Below are positions 1 through 10,729 of a stretch of DNA of 64,000 bases, piece by piece. Under the pieces are notes generated by a model that had not been told where the DNA came from, made no database searches, and saw only the letters and a program-made list of their open reading frames with translations. How positions within the stretch are numbered: the stretch's first letter is position 1; the number at the start of each line of letters is the position of its first letter. This stretch comes from Allium sativum (Eukaryota; Streptophyta; Magnoliopsida; Asparagales; Amaryllidaceae): assembly GCA_030737875.1 (NCBI GenBank), contig CM060923.1, forward strand, positions 495,468,453 to 495,532,452. The letters are read 5' to 3'. The translations under genes were made by a program, and so were the position numbers.

Positions 1-639
1 TCCCACTTCTGGGGTGCCAAAAAGAAATGGTACCGTTTCTATTAGAGGTTCAGCCTTCCTTTTCTATCATCCCGTCCAGACTTTGTTTTGATCATCGTAT
101 CACTTAAGTCTGCTTAGATAGTTGAGTCTCTGCACCTTAGTACTAGCATGGTAGAGGATCCCAGTTTTGTCCCAAAAATCTGGTTGGAGAGTTGGTCCAT
201 TCCTTCATGACTTGTTGGATTTGAGAATGACATGTCTCAACTACGGATAGATTCTAAGGATAAAGTGGTCACCCAATAAGGGGTGCCATTATCGGTTTTG
301 GAAATAGGGTAGTTAGACTCTCGACTCATCTTGGTGATACCCTCAAAGTCTCGTGTAACCTTTTTGGGTTCTATCATGGTTAGTTACCTAGAATCCCGGG
401 ATGCAGTTGTTGGTAATCCGTTCAAATAGGATTCGCCGCTAAGGCGGATGGTTCGTTTCGATTATGCATGGGTTATGGCAATCACCCTAGTAAGAACCCT
501 TGGCAACATGGATCGGCATCGGAAAACGAGATCCAGAATTCACTAGTGAATTTTGGAGAGCTTGCATGAGTACGCAGACATATTTGAGCCGAGCATACTA
601 GGGAAAGAATAAGTGAAAGTGAAACGGGAGGCGACAGTG

Positions 640-800
640 AGATGAGTTCCACTCACACCTTGGAAATAGGAATCAAGGAGCTACGAAATCATGAAGTCAA
701 AGGCGGTCAAGGCCTGATGGGATTGAGCTCATGGAAATGCGGCTTGGACGCGCGCATCACGTCTCTTTTTAAGAGTATATTTTTGATCCTTGGTTCACCT
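640..800 (+). pseudogene. Relic of chromovirus integrase C-terminus / chromodomain (H1)
   Basis: In frame from about 642 the translation contains GIKELRNHEVKGGQG, followed near 740-775 by LDARITSLFKSIF. This follows the layout of the intact chromodomain tail of H2 (KKLRNREVKLVKVQW, then ARIRTAYPFLF). The tryptophan-rich middle is lost and the spacing is disturbed. H2 also carries a second relic of the same kind at about 37900-38060. In chromoviruses this domain follows integrase and is thought to direct integration to marked chromatin. The piece is too degraded to act. The assignment rests on motif order only. Confidence 0.6.
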
Positions 801-1380
801 GTAAAGCTTACTTGCATGCTATCGCTTGGTGGATATCCTCTCGGTCCTGTTTCTGTTACAAACCCCGTAAGGAGTTTGTCTTGTTTATTTTCTCGATCTT
901 ATCCTGGGAACCTTAGGTAGAACGTTATGGATGTAAACATGTATTTGAGACATGTTATGATTGATATGGTTGCAAATGGTTGCAAGTGGTTGCTCGTGGA
1001 TGCGCGAATACACGTTAGATACTAGATTGACGCAATCACGTTTCATGTTGCATATGCACGAGCATTTATACTTCTTTATGGATAAAATTGAATGTGTTGT
1101 CATATGGATGTTGCATATGAATGAATGGTTGTGCACGCATATAGTATCTATATGACTAGGACTATTTGCATACATGTTGGAATCATGGCACTATGCATAT
1201 TTTTGCATTAGAAAAATTATTCAGGCCTGATCATTAGCATTAGCTAAGGAACATGTACACACACGTTTTGCATATATTCATACAGCATTAGAAATCATCT
1301 AAGGACAATGGTTGCTTGTGGATGATGTTTTGAGTAGATGGATAATGGATGGTAGGATATGTTCTTCCTAACTTGGAGAT

Positions 1381-1412
1381 TTCGGGGACGAAATCCTAAA
1401 AGGTGGGGAGAA
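1381..1412 (+). promoter_or_regulatory. Extended polypurine tract of H1
   Basis: CGGGGACGAAATCC is followed by AAAAGGTGGGGAGAA and then directly by the LTR start TGTAACAACCCG. A purine run at this place primes plus-strand DNA synthesis in LTR elements. The GGGGACGAAA word upstream is also seen before the LTRs of H2 and L, and as GGGGGCGAAA in G. Confidence 0.85.
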
Positions 1413-1689
1413 TGTAACAACCCGTATTTCGATAACATGATTAAGACGAGAATCAAGGCAGAATTTAATTTTAAATTCTGAATCAAGCGAAACGGGCTAT
1501 GCCATTGCGTTCGTCTCGGAAAAATACGCGAAATAGAGTCCGAGTTTTCGAAAATCGGAGTCCGTATGACCCGGTTAAGGCCCAACGAAGTTTTCAGAAA
1601 ATTTCTAAGTAAAATCAGATTTCAAATTCAAACTTGAATTTGGAAAATTGGGCCAGTTGGGCCAGGCGGGAAAAATTCCCGCCACAGTA

Positions 1690-1759
1690 CCCAAGTCGAC
1701 AGCCCTGTCGACTTGGGAGTCGACTTGGTCTGACCAAGTCGACAGCCCTGTCGACTTGG
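1690..1759. repeat. Cluster of three overlapping GTCGAC palindromes in H1 LTR
   Basis: Three inverted repeats follow each other. 1690-1702 pairs with 1705-1717 (CCCAAGTCGACAG, 13-bp arms, 2-nt loop). 1719-1730 pairs with 1732-1743 (GTCGACTTGGTC, 12-bp arms, 1-nt loop). 1734-1745 pairs with 1748-1759 (12-bp arms). A similar but not identical cluster stands at the same LTR offset in both H2 LTRs. It lies about 140 bp upstream of the TATA box. Confidence 0.9.
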
Positions 1760-1900
1760 CTGTCGATTTGGCTCAGACGAGCATTCCTGGCTTGGTGCAC
1801 CTGCACTGGTCCCTGGTCTTGTTCTGGAAGCTTCTGACGTGGTTTGATGGTTCAGATCTATCCTAGGGTTAATCTAAGGGCCTAAAACTATCTTAATCTC

Positions 1901-1908
1901 TATAAAAA
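1901..1908 (+). promoter_or_regulatory. Predicted TATA box of H1 LTR promoter
   Basis: TATAAAAA stands about 490 bp into the LTR. H2 has TATATAAAC at about +520 in its LTR. Transcription would start near 1930, making U3 about 0.5 kb and leaving about 4 kb of leader before the PBS. The start is inferred. Confidence 0.5.
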
Positions 1909-2984
1909 GACCCTAAACCTAACCTAAATCCCTAAAAATCAAACCTAGCAACTAAGTGCTGCCAAAATCAATTTTGATCATGGCCTCCATCTCCAATCCC
2001 TAGAGCCTATGCATTCAAATCGGGTTTAAATCAAAAGGTGCAAGCTTGCTACACCAAATAGAGGCCAAATCAACGTTGCTATGTGAGTTTCATGATGGAT
2101 CTTCATCAAAGGAGCCACCTTTCTTCGTCAAAAACGATTCATGCTCCTAGTCCTCTTGCCACGCTAGGTAAGTTCTAGCTACTTGTAGATTTAAACGATG
2201 ATCTTGATGTGACATGGGATAAAATGCAAAGTAACATGAGTATGTTAGCCTATGGGAACCTAGTTTGCCCCTTTAGCATGAACATATGACTTTGGGTTAT
2301 GTTGTAGCGACTAAACCATGCTATTCATGTTACATTGGACCTAGTTTGCCATGCAAGATTGGACCTTTGCTTGTGGTATGTTAGCATGCACACTTGAAAC
2401 CACTTTGACTCATGAAACATATGCATGAATGTGACTTTGAGGCTATGCAAGTATATGAACCCGAAATCCCTTATGATAATATGCAAGTTTACCTTTTTAT
2501 CACATGAGTAACATGGGCATGTTCATCCCTTCATGATAGGTTTATGACATGAACACTTATGCAAGTAATCCCCTTTTATGCTATGCATGTTTGTGGCCAA
2601 ATCCCCTTGAGATACTATGCATGTTTGGTGCCAAATCACCTTATGACACTATGCATGTTTTTGGCCAAGGTTGTGCATGTGGAAGCCAATCCCTTTTTGG
2701 CATCATGCATGTTTTGAGGCCAATATGTGACGTAGTATCCTTACTATGTTGACTCGCTTTTGCTTGCGTTGGAAAACACGACTTTGGGGTAGTTAGATAA
2801 ACATGAACATGACGCGAAATCTTGACTTGAATATGACATGAAAACTTGACTTGAGGTTACATGTGAACACGACATGTAAGTTGAACCAAAATGGGGGCAT
2901 GACACGTGGGGTAAACTTGGGACTTGAAATTAGACACGTATGGGTTGTAAGTGTAATATAACACTAGAACAAACATGGAAGTGG

Positions 2985-3185
2985 CCAACTCGAGGTTGGG
3001 TTGAGTTTGTAGCATAAATCTACCCGGACCCGCCCGGCTTAACTAGTAGCTACAAACAATAGGATCCAATGTGAGAAGTTGGTCATGTCGCGCTTAAGAC
3101 CCGAGGTTAGACTAGGTTGTGGTGTAAATCTACCCGGACCCGCCCGGCTTAACTAGTAACCACAACAAGGTCTAATGTGAGAGGA
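2985..3185. other. Two covarying stem-loops in H1 LTR
   Basis: Copy A: inner arms GTTTGTAGC (3005-3013) and GCTACAAAC (3049-3057), outer arms TTGGGT (2996-3001) and ATCCAA (3064-3069), outermost CCAACT (2985-2990) and AGTTGG (3077-3082). Copy B: inner arms GTTGTGGT (3116-3123) and ACCACAAC (3169-3176), outer arms TTAGAC (3107-3112) and GTCTAA (3180-3185). The loops share CCCGGACCCGCCCGGCTTAA. The stems differ between copies but stay paired. H2 LTRs carry the counterparts. Confidence 0.75.
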
Positions 3186-3229
3186 TGAGGGTGCATTAAT
3201 TAAATTAATGCCACATGATAAGGTTAAGT

Positions 3230-4080
3230 AAATTTGACTAATGACACTTAACCGATATGACACGAATGGGTAGGTTAAGTGGGACCGGACTTGATTTCTT
3301 AATGACACTTAACCATGCAAGATGATTAGGGGATGAGGTTAAGTAATTTACACTTAACTAATCCGACTTGGTAATTAGATGGGGTTAAGTAATTAAGACT
3401 TAACTAATCTAAACACGGTAATTAGATGGGGTTAAGTAATTGATGCTTAACTAATCTAACCACGGTAATTAGATGGGGTTAAGTAATCCACACTTAACTA
3501 ATCTAAACACGGTAATTAGATGGGGTTAAGTAATCCACACTTAACTAATCTAAACACGGTAATTCGATGGGGTTAAGTTAAACACTTAACCAACTTAAAC
3601 TTGGTAATTCAATGAGGTTAAGTAACCAATACTTAACCAACTTAACGTGATAATTTAATGGGGTTAAGCAACTTATACTTAACCAATTATACATGATGAT
3701 TTGATGGGGTTAAGTAACCTACACTTAACCAATCTAATACGCGGACCTGATAAGGTTAAGTCACAAGACCTTTTTAGAATATACTTAACCATTGTAGTAC
3801 GATTAGAGGATGGGGTTAAGCCCACCTATACTTAACCAATCCGACTCGATAATTTGATGGGATTAAGATAATCTATGCTTAATCGATCTAGCAAGATAAT
3901 CCGATAGGATTAAGGTAAGCTAGTACTTGACCGATTTGACTTGATAGGGTTAAGTCATGAGCCTCTGGGTACACTTAACCAACTTGTAGGGCTAAGTCTT
4001 GAACTTAAATACTTAGCCAATCTTGACGTGATTCGTGGGTGGGTTAAGGCATGGACTTGAATGATAACACTTAACCCAAT
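3230..4080 (+). repeat. 47-bp GGTTAAG/CTTAACC tandem array in H1 LTR
   Basis: The unit starts GGTAATTAGATGGGGTTAAG and contains CTTAACTAATC, giving GGTTAAGT...ACTTAACC inverted halves. Near-perfect units run from 3370 to about 3600 (3370, 3417, 3464, 3511, 3558). Degenerate units continue on both sides to about 3230 and 4080. H2 LTRs lack this expansion, so it arose or was lost within family H. Confidence 0.85.
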
Positions 4081-5973
4081 AAGACAAACCCTAGTTAGAG
4101 GAACTAGGTATAGAATCGTGGTTAATCAAGGACAACGGGAAAGGAAGCTAAGTGGTAAACCTTAGTTAAGGGTAACTAAGTAATAATTCTTAGCTAAGGA
4201 TATAGGATTAATTCACAAAGCGATGAGTAACCTGATAAGGTAGGCCATCGCTTAGTATACGGGGAGGAGCAAGTTATCTGACTTGGATAAAAGCTCCAGC
4301 GCACTGGGTGCCGAAGTGGAAGCTTCGGGGGACGTGAGGATATTCTTGGGATCCCTCTGTGGGCTGCCAGGTAATTATACTAGGCCCATGAGAGGTTAAG
4401 GTCTGCGTTAGAAGGACCAAGAGTATGCCTTGGTTGCTATGCGAGCGACCTAAAGACTGGGATGGATTAGCGTGGAGTCGACGATTCTTGGTTTTTTCCC
4501 TGGATAGCACATCGCCGACTACCTACCATCTTTAGTCAATCGTGTACGTACGGAAAGGCAGAGAACCCCCAACAGACCATGTGCTTGCTATCGAGTCATG
4601 GGTGAGGTTGGCCCGTAGGAAAGTGGGCTATAGTGGGGCCGGGGAGTGGTTCTCATACATGATTTTTCGTGGGTTGCCTTTCACTAGTTGAGGGAGGGGT
4701 CACGTGGGACCATAGCCACGGGTACAAAAACAGACCTTGGTATCTGCATCAGCAGACGACTTAAAGCTCCCGACCGAGTTCCATATTTCTTAGTTTGCCC
4801 TGGCACGGAACTCGGATGGCACATTGTGGAACATGTGCATCTAGACATGGAAAACGATTCACGATACATACGTGGGATCAAGGGCGCGGTTGACGGGTGG
4901 CGTAATCCCTAGTGGTCCTAGGTGGCCAAAACCCAAACCGAGACACGGAAACGTTCATTAGGTAGCTTAATCCCTAGCGGCCCTAGGTGGCATAAATCCT
5001 AAGTGGACGCGCGATAGTTCATGGTAGGGAAACACAACTAGATCAAGGGTTGCAGCCCAAAACAACTTCAAGGATAAAACGTTTACATGGGAAAGCCCGT
5101 ATGGCCTATGGCAAAGGACTGAACTTACACATGGAGAGAAACATACGAGTTGGGAAAACCTACATATGCTATATATTAGGTTGACATGGACCATTTCATG
5201 ACATGGGGCAAGGGACATTCATGGTTAACACATGACGCGGATAGGGATACTAGTACGGGAGGTGCAGAGCAAATATACATGTTAGAACCAGGAAAAATAT
5301 ACATAATAGACACCGGGGGATGTTAGACAGGATAGATACCTTGGGATAGTATACTTGATAGAAACCTGACGATGTGATACCTTGATTTATCACGACACCG
5401 TAGTTTATCACGATATCTTAGTTTACCCTGCTACAGTAGTTCAGCCAGTTACCCTGGTTTAGTTTATCTATCTTGTAGTCATCCTTATGTTTACTTTCAG
5501 TTTATGCATGTCATGTTACCTTTACCTGTTTTTATACTGGGAGTAGATAGGACTTACCAGTCTTTATGACTGACCCCGTTTTCTTTCGCCTCTTTGTCTT
5601 CCGTTCCCCCCCCCCCCAAGGTTCCAGGGAGGAAATGATGTTGTTTAGTTCGGGCCTCTTATGCTTGAAGGTCATCATGTATAGCTTGATGTATAGCTTG
5701 GTCTTCTCTTGGCTATGGCTGCTTCACCGCTTTATTTTGGGGAATAATTTATGAAAAGGTTTTTATGCTTCTTTATTATTGCAAGACAGGTTTTGATGTA
5801 CTCTGATGTAAAAGGCTTTAGACCTTAATTATTAATGTTTATGAAAGTCCGATTTTACTTCCGCTATTTTATATGTTCTGTCTTGTGATACTTCTGTGCA
5901 TGTTTACCAATAATGCCCCTCTAAAGCTAGTGCATTCCTTTGCGAGTGACCCTAGCGGAGGCGGCGTGTTACA

Positions 5974-5978
5974 CGCGC
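5974..5978. repeat. Right target-site duplication of H1 (CGCGC)
   Basis: The five bases after the H1 LTR end are CGCGC. The uninterrupted relative at about 21709-21721 reads GCGCGCGATGGCGG, showing that H1 entered Lm LTR sequence here. The left copy lies outside the window, so the duplication itself is not checked. Confidence 0.5.
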
Positions 5979-6982
5979 GATGGCGATGGCGGTTTTCCGC
6001 CTCCGTCCTCCTTTTTTTTATTTGCTGAGTGATCGGGTTTGGGAATTGGGAGGGGGGGGCCTGGGTAGTTAAGGAGAGGGGAGGGTACTTTTTTATTTAA
6101 TTATTTAATTTCAAAAAGTTGGCTTTTTCAGACGACCTCTAAACGAGGCCCACCGCCTGTCGTCCCTAGCGTTTTACCCCCATTCCGAACACAATAGGAC
6201 ATGTGTCGTAAGCTGATTCGATCGTTTCGATCTGTTTCCTTCGAAATCAACATATAACTCTATATATTGAATTTAGACGCGCATTTCCAATTTACCGGGG
6301 TCACATACGAACTCTATAAATTCCAAAAAAATATTTTCTAGCTTCGTATTGACGATACGGTCCTAACAAAACTAGTTTCGTCGAATTCTGAGACCGTTTG
6401 AAAAATGGCCATTTTCCAGTCGATTAAAATCAACTGAAACTGGTCAAACGCGTTTTCCTTTGCCACGCTCACATATTGATTCGAAAAATTATGAAATTTG
6501 AAACCTAGAAATAATTTGACATCACGGACCCAACAAAAGTGGTTTCGTCGAAATCCGAGGTCGTTAGCAAAATTTCCATTTTTAAGGGCTTGAATTCCAT
6601 AGCGACTATTCAGAATTTTCAACTGGACATATCTTTTGATTCCCGCTATGAAATTTTGATTTTTCGGATTCGTTGGAAAGATATCATCAATTAGATCCTA
6701 TTATTTTTGGTTTCACTAAAATCCAGTTTATTTTGCACTCGGTACATTCATTTGAAGTTTGAAATCGAACTATCGAACTACCGCGCCACTTTCAATTCCG
6801 TATATAAATATAAATAAATATTTATATTCTAACGACGATTCAAACGAATATATACGTTCGAATTATATTCAAAATAAATTTCTCATCGATTTTATTTAAA
6901 ATAATTCAATTTAAATAATCAAAATTCGCTAAAATTGCCAAAATAAAATTTTTAAACTGGCCCAGATTTCCGGTTTATTACA
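5974..6982 (-). repeat. Lm 3' LTR, first ~1.0 kb (rest displaced by H1)
   Basis: On the minus strand this starts TGTAATAAACCGG at 6982, directly after a polypurine tract, and runs leftward until H1 cuts it at 5974. It closely matches 21709-22706, the 5' LTR of the same element, with scattered base changes (for example GGTTTATTACA against GGGTTATTACA). It is U3-like AT-rich sequence that turns GC-rich near 6050-5974. No gene is seen in it. Confidence 0.9.
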
Positions 6983-7999
6983 ATCTCCCCCACTTAAAAC
7001 TTTTCGTCCCCGAAAAGGAACAAAGTCGAAAGTGGTTTGATTAATCAACACTACGTTCGATCTGGCTTCCATTCTCCAACTTTTCAGTTTCTGAGAATTT
7101 TCAAATTCTTCAAAAATTTGGCTAACACCCTAAATTTTCGAAAAATTTCACCATAACCTCCCCCGCACCGGGAGCCACGGGAAAATCCCGAAATTGCCAT
7201 ACAGGCCTTCTGATCTCAAAAAGAAAAAGAAAAAGCCAATCGGCTCATAAAATCATCATCACCCAAACAAAACAGTAAATTATGGTAAACATGTACCTAT
7301 TTGTTGGGCAAACAAATTTTATTCTCTGCTCTAGCCTCTTTGCTATGACCTGTTCAATGTAAGCACATGTATATGCAAGCAAATGCGACCAAATTTCAAT
7401 ACAATTCACTATTTGATACAATTTGGCTATATGGTTCAAAATTTCAAACAAATAACCAAACAACACAAACATCAATCCATTAGTTGGTTATCATTTCAAA
7501 TGCATAACTTTGATATATAGTCAAAAATCAGATTTTTGATGCCAATTCACAACGATAAGCCCTATCTAATTTCGGTTCTCACACCAGTCTAATGGAAATA
7601 TAGAAATCTCACTTTCGTTACTCGAAAATAAATACTGGCGACGGTGCCCCATCACCTGAATTATCCCCGGGCAACTAGAGTATGATTCTATAACTATCCA
7701 GTATATTAAAACTTCGAATACACGTTTGCAAGACGCATATGCAAAATCTTTATATATCGGATTGTCCAAATCAATATAAATTAATAATCAAATACGAATA
7801 ATTGATTTAAATTTTCAAAACAAAAATTGTTTTCATTTTAAAAATATACTCTTCACACTCGTTCTAGGATACTACTGATCCTATCTCTAACGAGTCATTC
7901 TCATTGGATATTACTAATCCAATTTCTGATGAATTCTTTCGTATGGTTCTAATGTGTCATGTTCCCTGAGCTTGGTAAACCAAAGCTCTGATACCACGA
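6983..7999 (-). mobile_element. Lm internal region (1.0 kb, non-coding) with PBS and PPT
   Basis: On the minus strand it opens with the PBS TGGTATCAGAGC (7985-7996) and closes with GGGGACGAAAAG and TTTTAAGTGGGGGAGAT (7014-6983). Between them are only short open frames with no recognisable domain. It resembles the internal regions of L1, L2 and L3 along its length, including twin hairpins at 7903-7923 and 7857-7895. There is no gag, protease, reverse transcriptase, RNase H or integrase. The element must have used proteins from elsewhere. Confidence 0.88.
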
Positions 8000-9004
8000 T
8001 GAGATAGCCGACGAAATCCGGTAGGCTTTACAACCAACCCTTCATCCCCCAAGCAGCAGGTAATACCCACCGTGGCTCCTACATGGTCCCCCAATCCCTT
8101 GTTTTACGGCGACCCTCTCGAGTCTCGCGCCTACTAGCGAACCAACCCTCTAAACTGGGACATGTAGGGGTAAGAGTCTCCCGTTCGCCACCAAATCGCG
8201 AAGCGAGAACCCCCTATCATGCGTACCCGGCCTACTCAGGGCCAGCAACAAGAACTGGTGATACTCGATTCTCGATCATTTCAAACTAATTAAAGATTCG
8301 TTAAAACTCCACTTAGTTTTAATCTTTAACTGGGTTAAAGAACCAATGTCCTTTAAAACACGGCCCACAATAAACCCAAAATCACATTCATTAATTATCG
8401 GGTTAAAGAACAAGTGTTATTTAAAACACTGTTCACGATAAACCCAAAAATCAATACCAATTCAATTCTAATTAAATATTATTTAATTGGTACACTTCAT
8501 TAAATCTAAAGAAAAGGATTTAATCTTTTCTCAACTGGGTTTAAGAACAGTGTTAATGAAGACACCATTCACGACAAACCCAAATCACATTTGATATTAA
8601 ACACAAGGCTCTGAACAGAAAATATACCGGGTTATATTCAATATCAAATTCTACGACTAACAAATATCGTATTGGAAATAACGATATATATATCTTTCAA
8701 ATTCCCATAACAATATCTGTATCATCACAAAATCCAACATCGAAATAATCCAAAGACAATTTCGATTCAAATCCATTCCAATATAATTATTGGAAATTCT
8801 AGTTATATTCAAAACCATTTCAAATCCAATTTATTTATTTAAAAATAAATAGAATTATAATTCTAGTTCAAAACTAGTTCATCTCGATAAAAAACTATTT
8901 TTATCTTTTCAAATATGGGATTTTTTCATCCCAGTTCTCCACAAATCATGTCTTATGATTTTACACAAATTATTGATATTTTTAATAATTTTATCAAGGC
9001 CCGT
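8000..9004 (-). repeat. Lm 5' LTR, distal part (continues at 19165-22706)
   Basis: Plus-strand TGAGATAGCC at 8000 is the LTR end, 3 nt from the PBS. The segment matches the middle part of the plus-strand L LTRs (for example 31240-32290), then ends with about 300 bp unlike them. Joined across element G, the LTR is about 4.54 kb, against about 6.8 kb for the plus-strand L copies. So Lm is a subfamily with a different, shorter LTR 3' end. A short open frame near 8083-8289 is not supported as a gene. Confidence 0.85.
9000..9004. repeat. Left target-site duplication of G (CCCGT)
   Basis: CCCGT precedes the G 5' LTR and is repeated at 19165-19169. Removing G and one copy restores CAAGGCCCGTACAGTCG, which matches intact L LTRs in reverse complement (CGACTGTACGGGCCTTG). 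Confidence 0.95.
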
Positions 9005-10259
9005 TGTAATGACCCGCATTCTACACATCGGAGGATCGTAGAATATTTATTCCTTTCTCATATGAAGTCGTATGGTCATGTAACTTAGGAAAACATCCAT
9101 TAGAGTCATTTCCCATGTTCATGATTTTTGTCGATTTTTAAATGACCATTTTGCCCCTAGTTGGTACAGTTTTGGCCATAACTTTTGATTGGAAAGGAAT
9201 TTTGACCTGAAACCACTTCCATTCGATTCGTTTGATGGTTTACCTTTCCGTAGAGTGGTCATAATAGCCAAACGGACTTACCGTTTGGGAGATATGGCTG
9301 AAATAAGGTTTGGAGGGTGAAAAACTGCTTAACCGGGCCAAATCGGGTGATTAGTGAATAGGCCCATAACCCATTTCGGGATTGGGGTTATGGGAAGGCT
9401 GAAATGAGATGGAGAATCATTCCATTTCAGTTTTCTAGCCTTCACTTATCACCAAGAAACCCTAAAAATGGCCTCCAACCTCTAAATCACCTCCAAATCA
9501 TCTTTTGGTCAAGGATTAAGCTTAGCAACATCTAATCAAGGGAGATCTACACCAAATCAACATTGGAGCTGCTGTTTAGCATTGGAATTCACATCAAATC
9601 AGAGATTTATTTCAGATCTTAGTTTATTTGTGGCTAAGGTGAGTGATTTGCATAATTTTACACTAATTATGGCTAATTAAGGGTAATTAGTGTTAATTAG
9701 CGAATTTAAGCATGATAAAATTCTGGAAAAATGTTCATAAATCCCTAAATGATGTTTTAGACCTCTGATATGAATTTGGGTTAATTTGGTTAAGTTTTGC
9801 TAATCCTATCATTAGTTTCACCTAAACATGCTTAAGGGGAAAATATGGGGTTTTGGGTATGTTTGATCCATTTTAACCTATCATATTGATGTTTTGATGT
9901 TTGTGGTTGATTATGCATGTTGTTATGACTGTATGATATGCTTTGTGATTGATTTCAATAGTTAGAATGGTCGAAAACGTCGTCGAATGGCGTAAACACT
10001 TGCTGGAACAGTTTCAGAAAATAGTGCAGGGTTCGGATCGGATATGGGGCTCAGATCGGATATGTTGAACTGGGCAAGGGATTCAATCGGATCAGAGCCT
10101 GACACTTGAGAAAATTGGCAAAAAGGAAGGCCACGCTAACTGAACCGGGATCGGATCGGATTAAGGAAGAGGGATCAGAGCGGATAGAGGAGGATGGATC
10201 GGATCGGAGCACGTGAAGGATGAGGAGGCGGATCGGAGCGGAAGCACGAACTGGAGGGG

Positions 10260-10450
10260 AGATAGCACACGACCCGACCCGAAGTGAAACACCTGAACCG
10301 ACCCGAGGAGAAACACCCGACCCGAAGTGAAACACCTGAACCGACCCGAGGAGAAACACCCGACCCGTACCAAAAGAAGACCCGACCCGAACCGATGGAG
10401 GATACCCGACCCGAACCGACGGCTTGAAGGGAACCCGACCCGACCCAGTA
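10260..10450. repeat. CCCGACCCGAA-rich low-complexity tract in G 5' LTR
   Basis: ACCCGACCCGAAGTGAAACACC and close variants repeat, preceded by GGATCGGATCGGA repeats from about 10030. The 3' LTR version (about 17730-17870) is shorter by roughly one repeat block, so units were gained or lost after insertion. The unit is not a telomere repeat. Confidence 0.85.
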
Positions 10451-10729
10451 TTGACCAATAACCCGAGATGCAAAGGTAGTCCAATATTGGAAGTTAGAGC
10501 TCAGGATCCAGTTGGGAACCAATGAGTTCACTTCATGATTGGGCTTCGCTGCGGCACGTGTGCTAAGGAGTTGTCGATGTTCATAACTTCGATCCACCAC
10601 TAAAAATGAATGATGGGCTACTTATCAGTGCACTAGAGTCATTATGACTTGAGGGGCAAGGTGATGGTAGCAAGACTACGTTATCAATGCAGTAGAGTCA
10701 TTACGACTCGAGGGGCAAGGTGATGCGTA

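Larger units (their letters stand above)
1..1412 (+). mobile_element. H1 retrotransposon, decayed 3' internal region (left end outside window)
   Basis: This is the 3' end of the internal part of a Ty3/gypsy element whose 5' half lies left of the window. It stops at a polypurine tract directly before an LTR. Stretches match, in the same order, the minus-strand element H2: the segment near 535-620 resembles H2 around 38100-38190, and 900-1300 resembles the H2 3' UTR around 36700-37150, including TTGCAAGTGGTTGC-type repeats. Apart from the chromodomain relic at about 640-800, no reading frame longer than about 90 codons looks real. I infer a non-autonomous or strongly decayed chromovirus of family H. 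Reverse transcriptase and integrase cores are not visible here. Confidence 0.85.
1413..5973 (+). repeat. H1 3' LTR (4561 bp)
   Basis: It begins TGTAACAACCCG right after the polypurine tract and ends GGCGGCGTGTTACA, so it has TG...CA termini. Beyond it the sequence resumes Lm LTR sequence. The first 200 bp (the stretch around GCGTTCGTCTCGGAAAAATA) match the H2 LTR start, and the last 40 bp (GAGTGACCCTAGCGGAGG) match the H2 LTR end, so both belong to family H. The middle differs: H1 has a 47-bp GGTTAAG array, H2 a 49-bp array. Inside are GTCGAC palindromes (1690-1759), a TATA box (1901-1908), paired stem-loops (2985-3185), loose repeats around TATGCATGTTTG (2570-2720) and a 12-C run (5606-5617). 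Short open frames inside it are not supported as genes. Confidence 0.93.

Noticed and set aside
4274..5218. Opposed open frames at 4274-4510, 4684-4912 and 4967-5218 in the H1 LTR
   Set aside because: They are short, overlap on both strands, lack domains and lie within a defined LTR.
7245..7769. Minus-strand frames in the Lm interior as a possible gag remnant
   Set aside because: No zinc knuckle or Gag core motif; the matching regions of L1, L2 and L3 do not keep the frames.
10260..10450. CCCGAC repeats considered as interstitial telomere DNA
   Set aside because: The unit is not TTTAGGG or a close variant and its phase is irregular.
10051..10600. Three overlapping 107-141 codon minus-strand frames in the G 5' LTR, repeated at 17478-18026
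   Set aside because: All come from CCCGA and GGATCGGA repeats, which leave several frames open at once; the two LTRs carry the same frames and no domain is seen.
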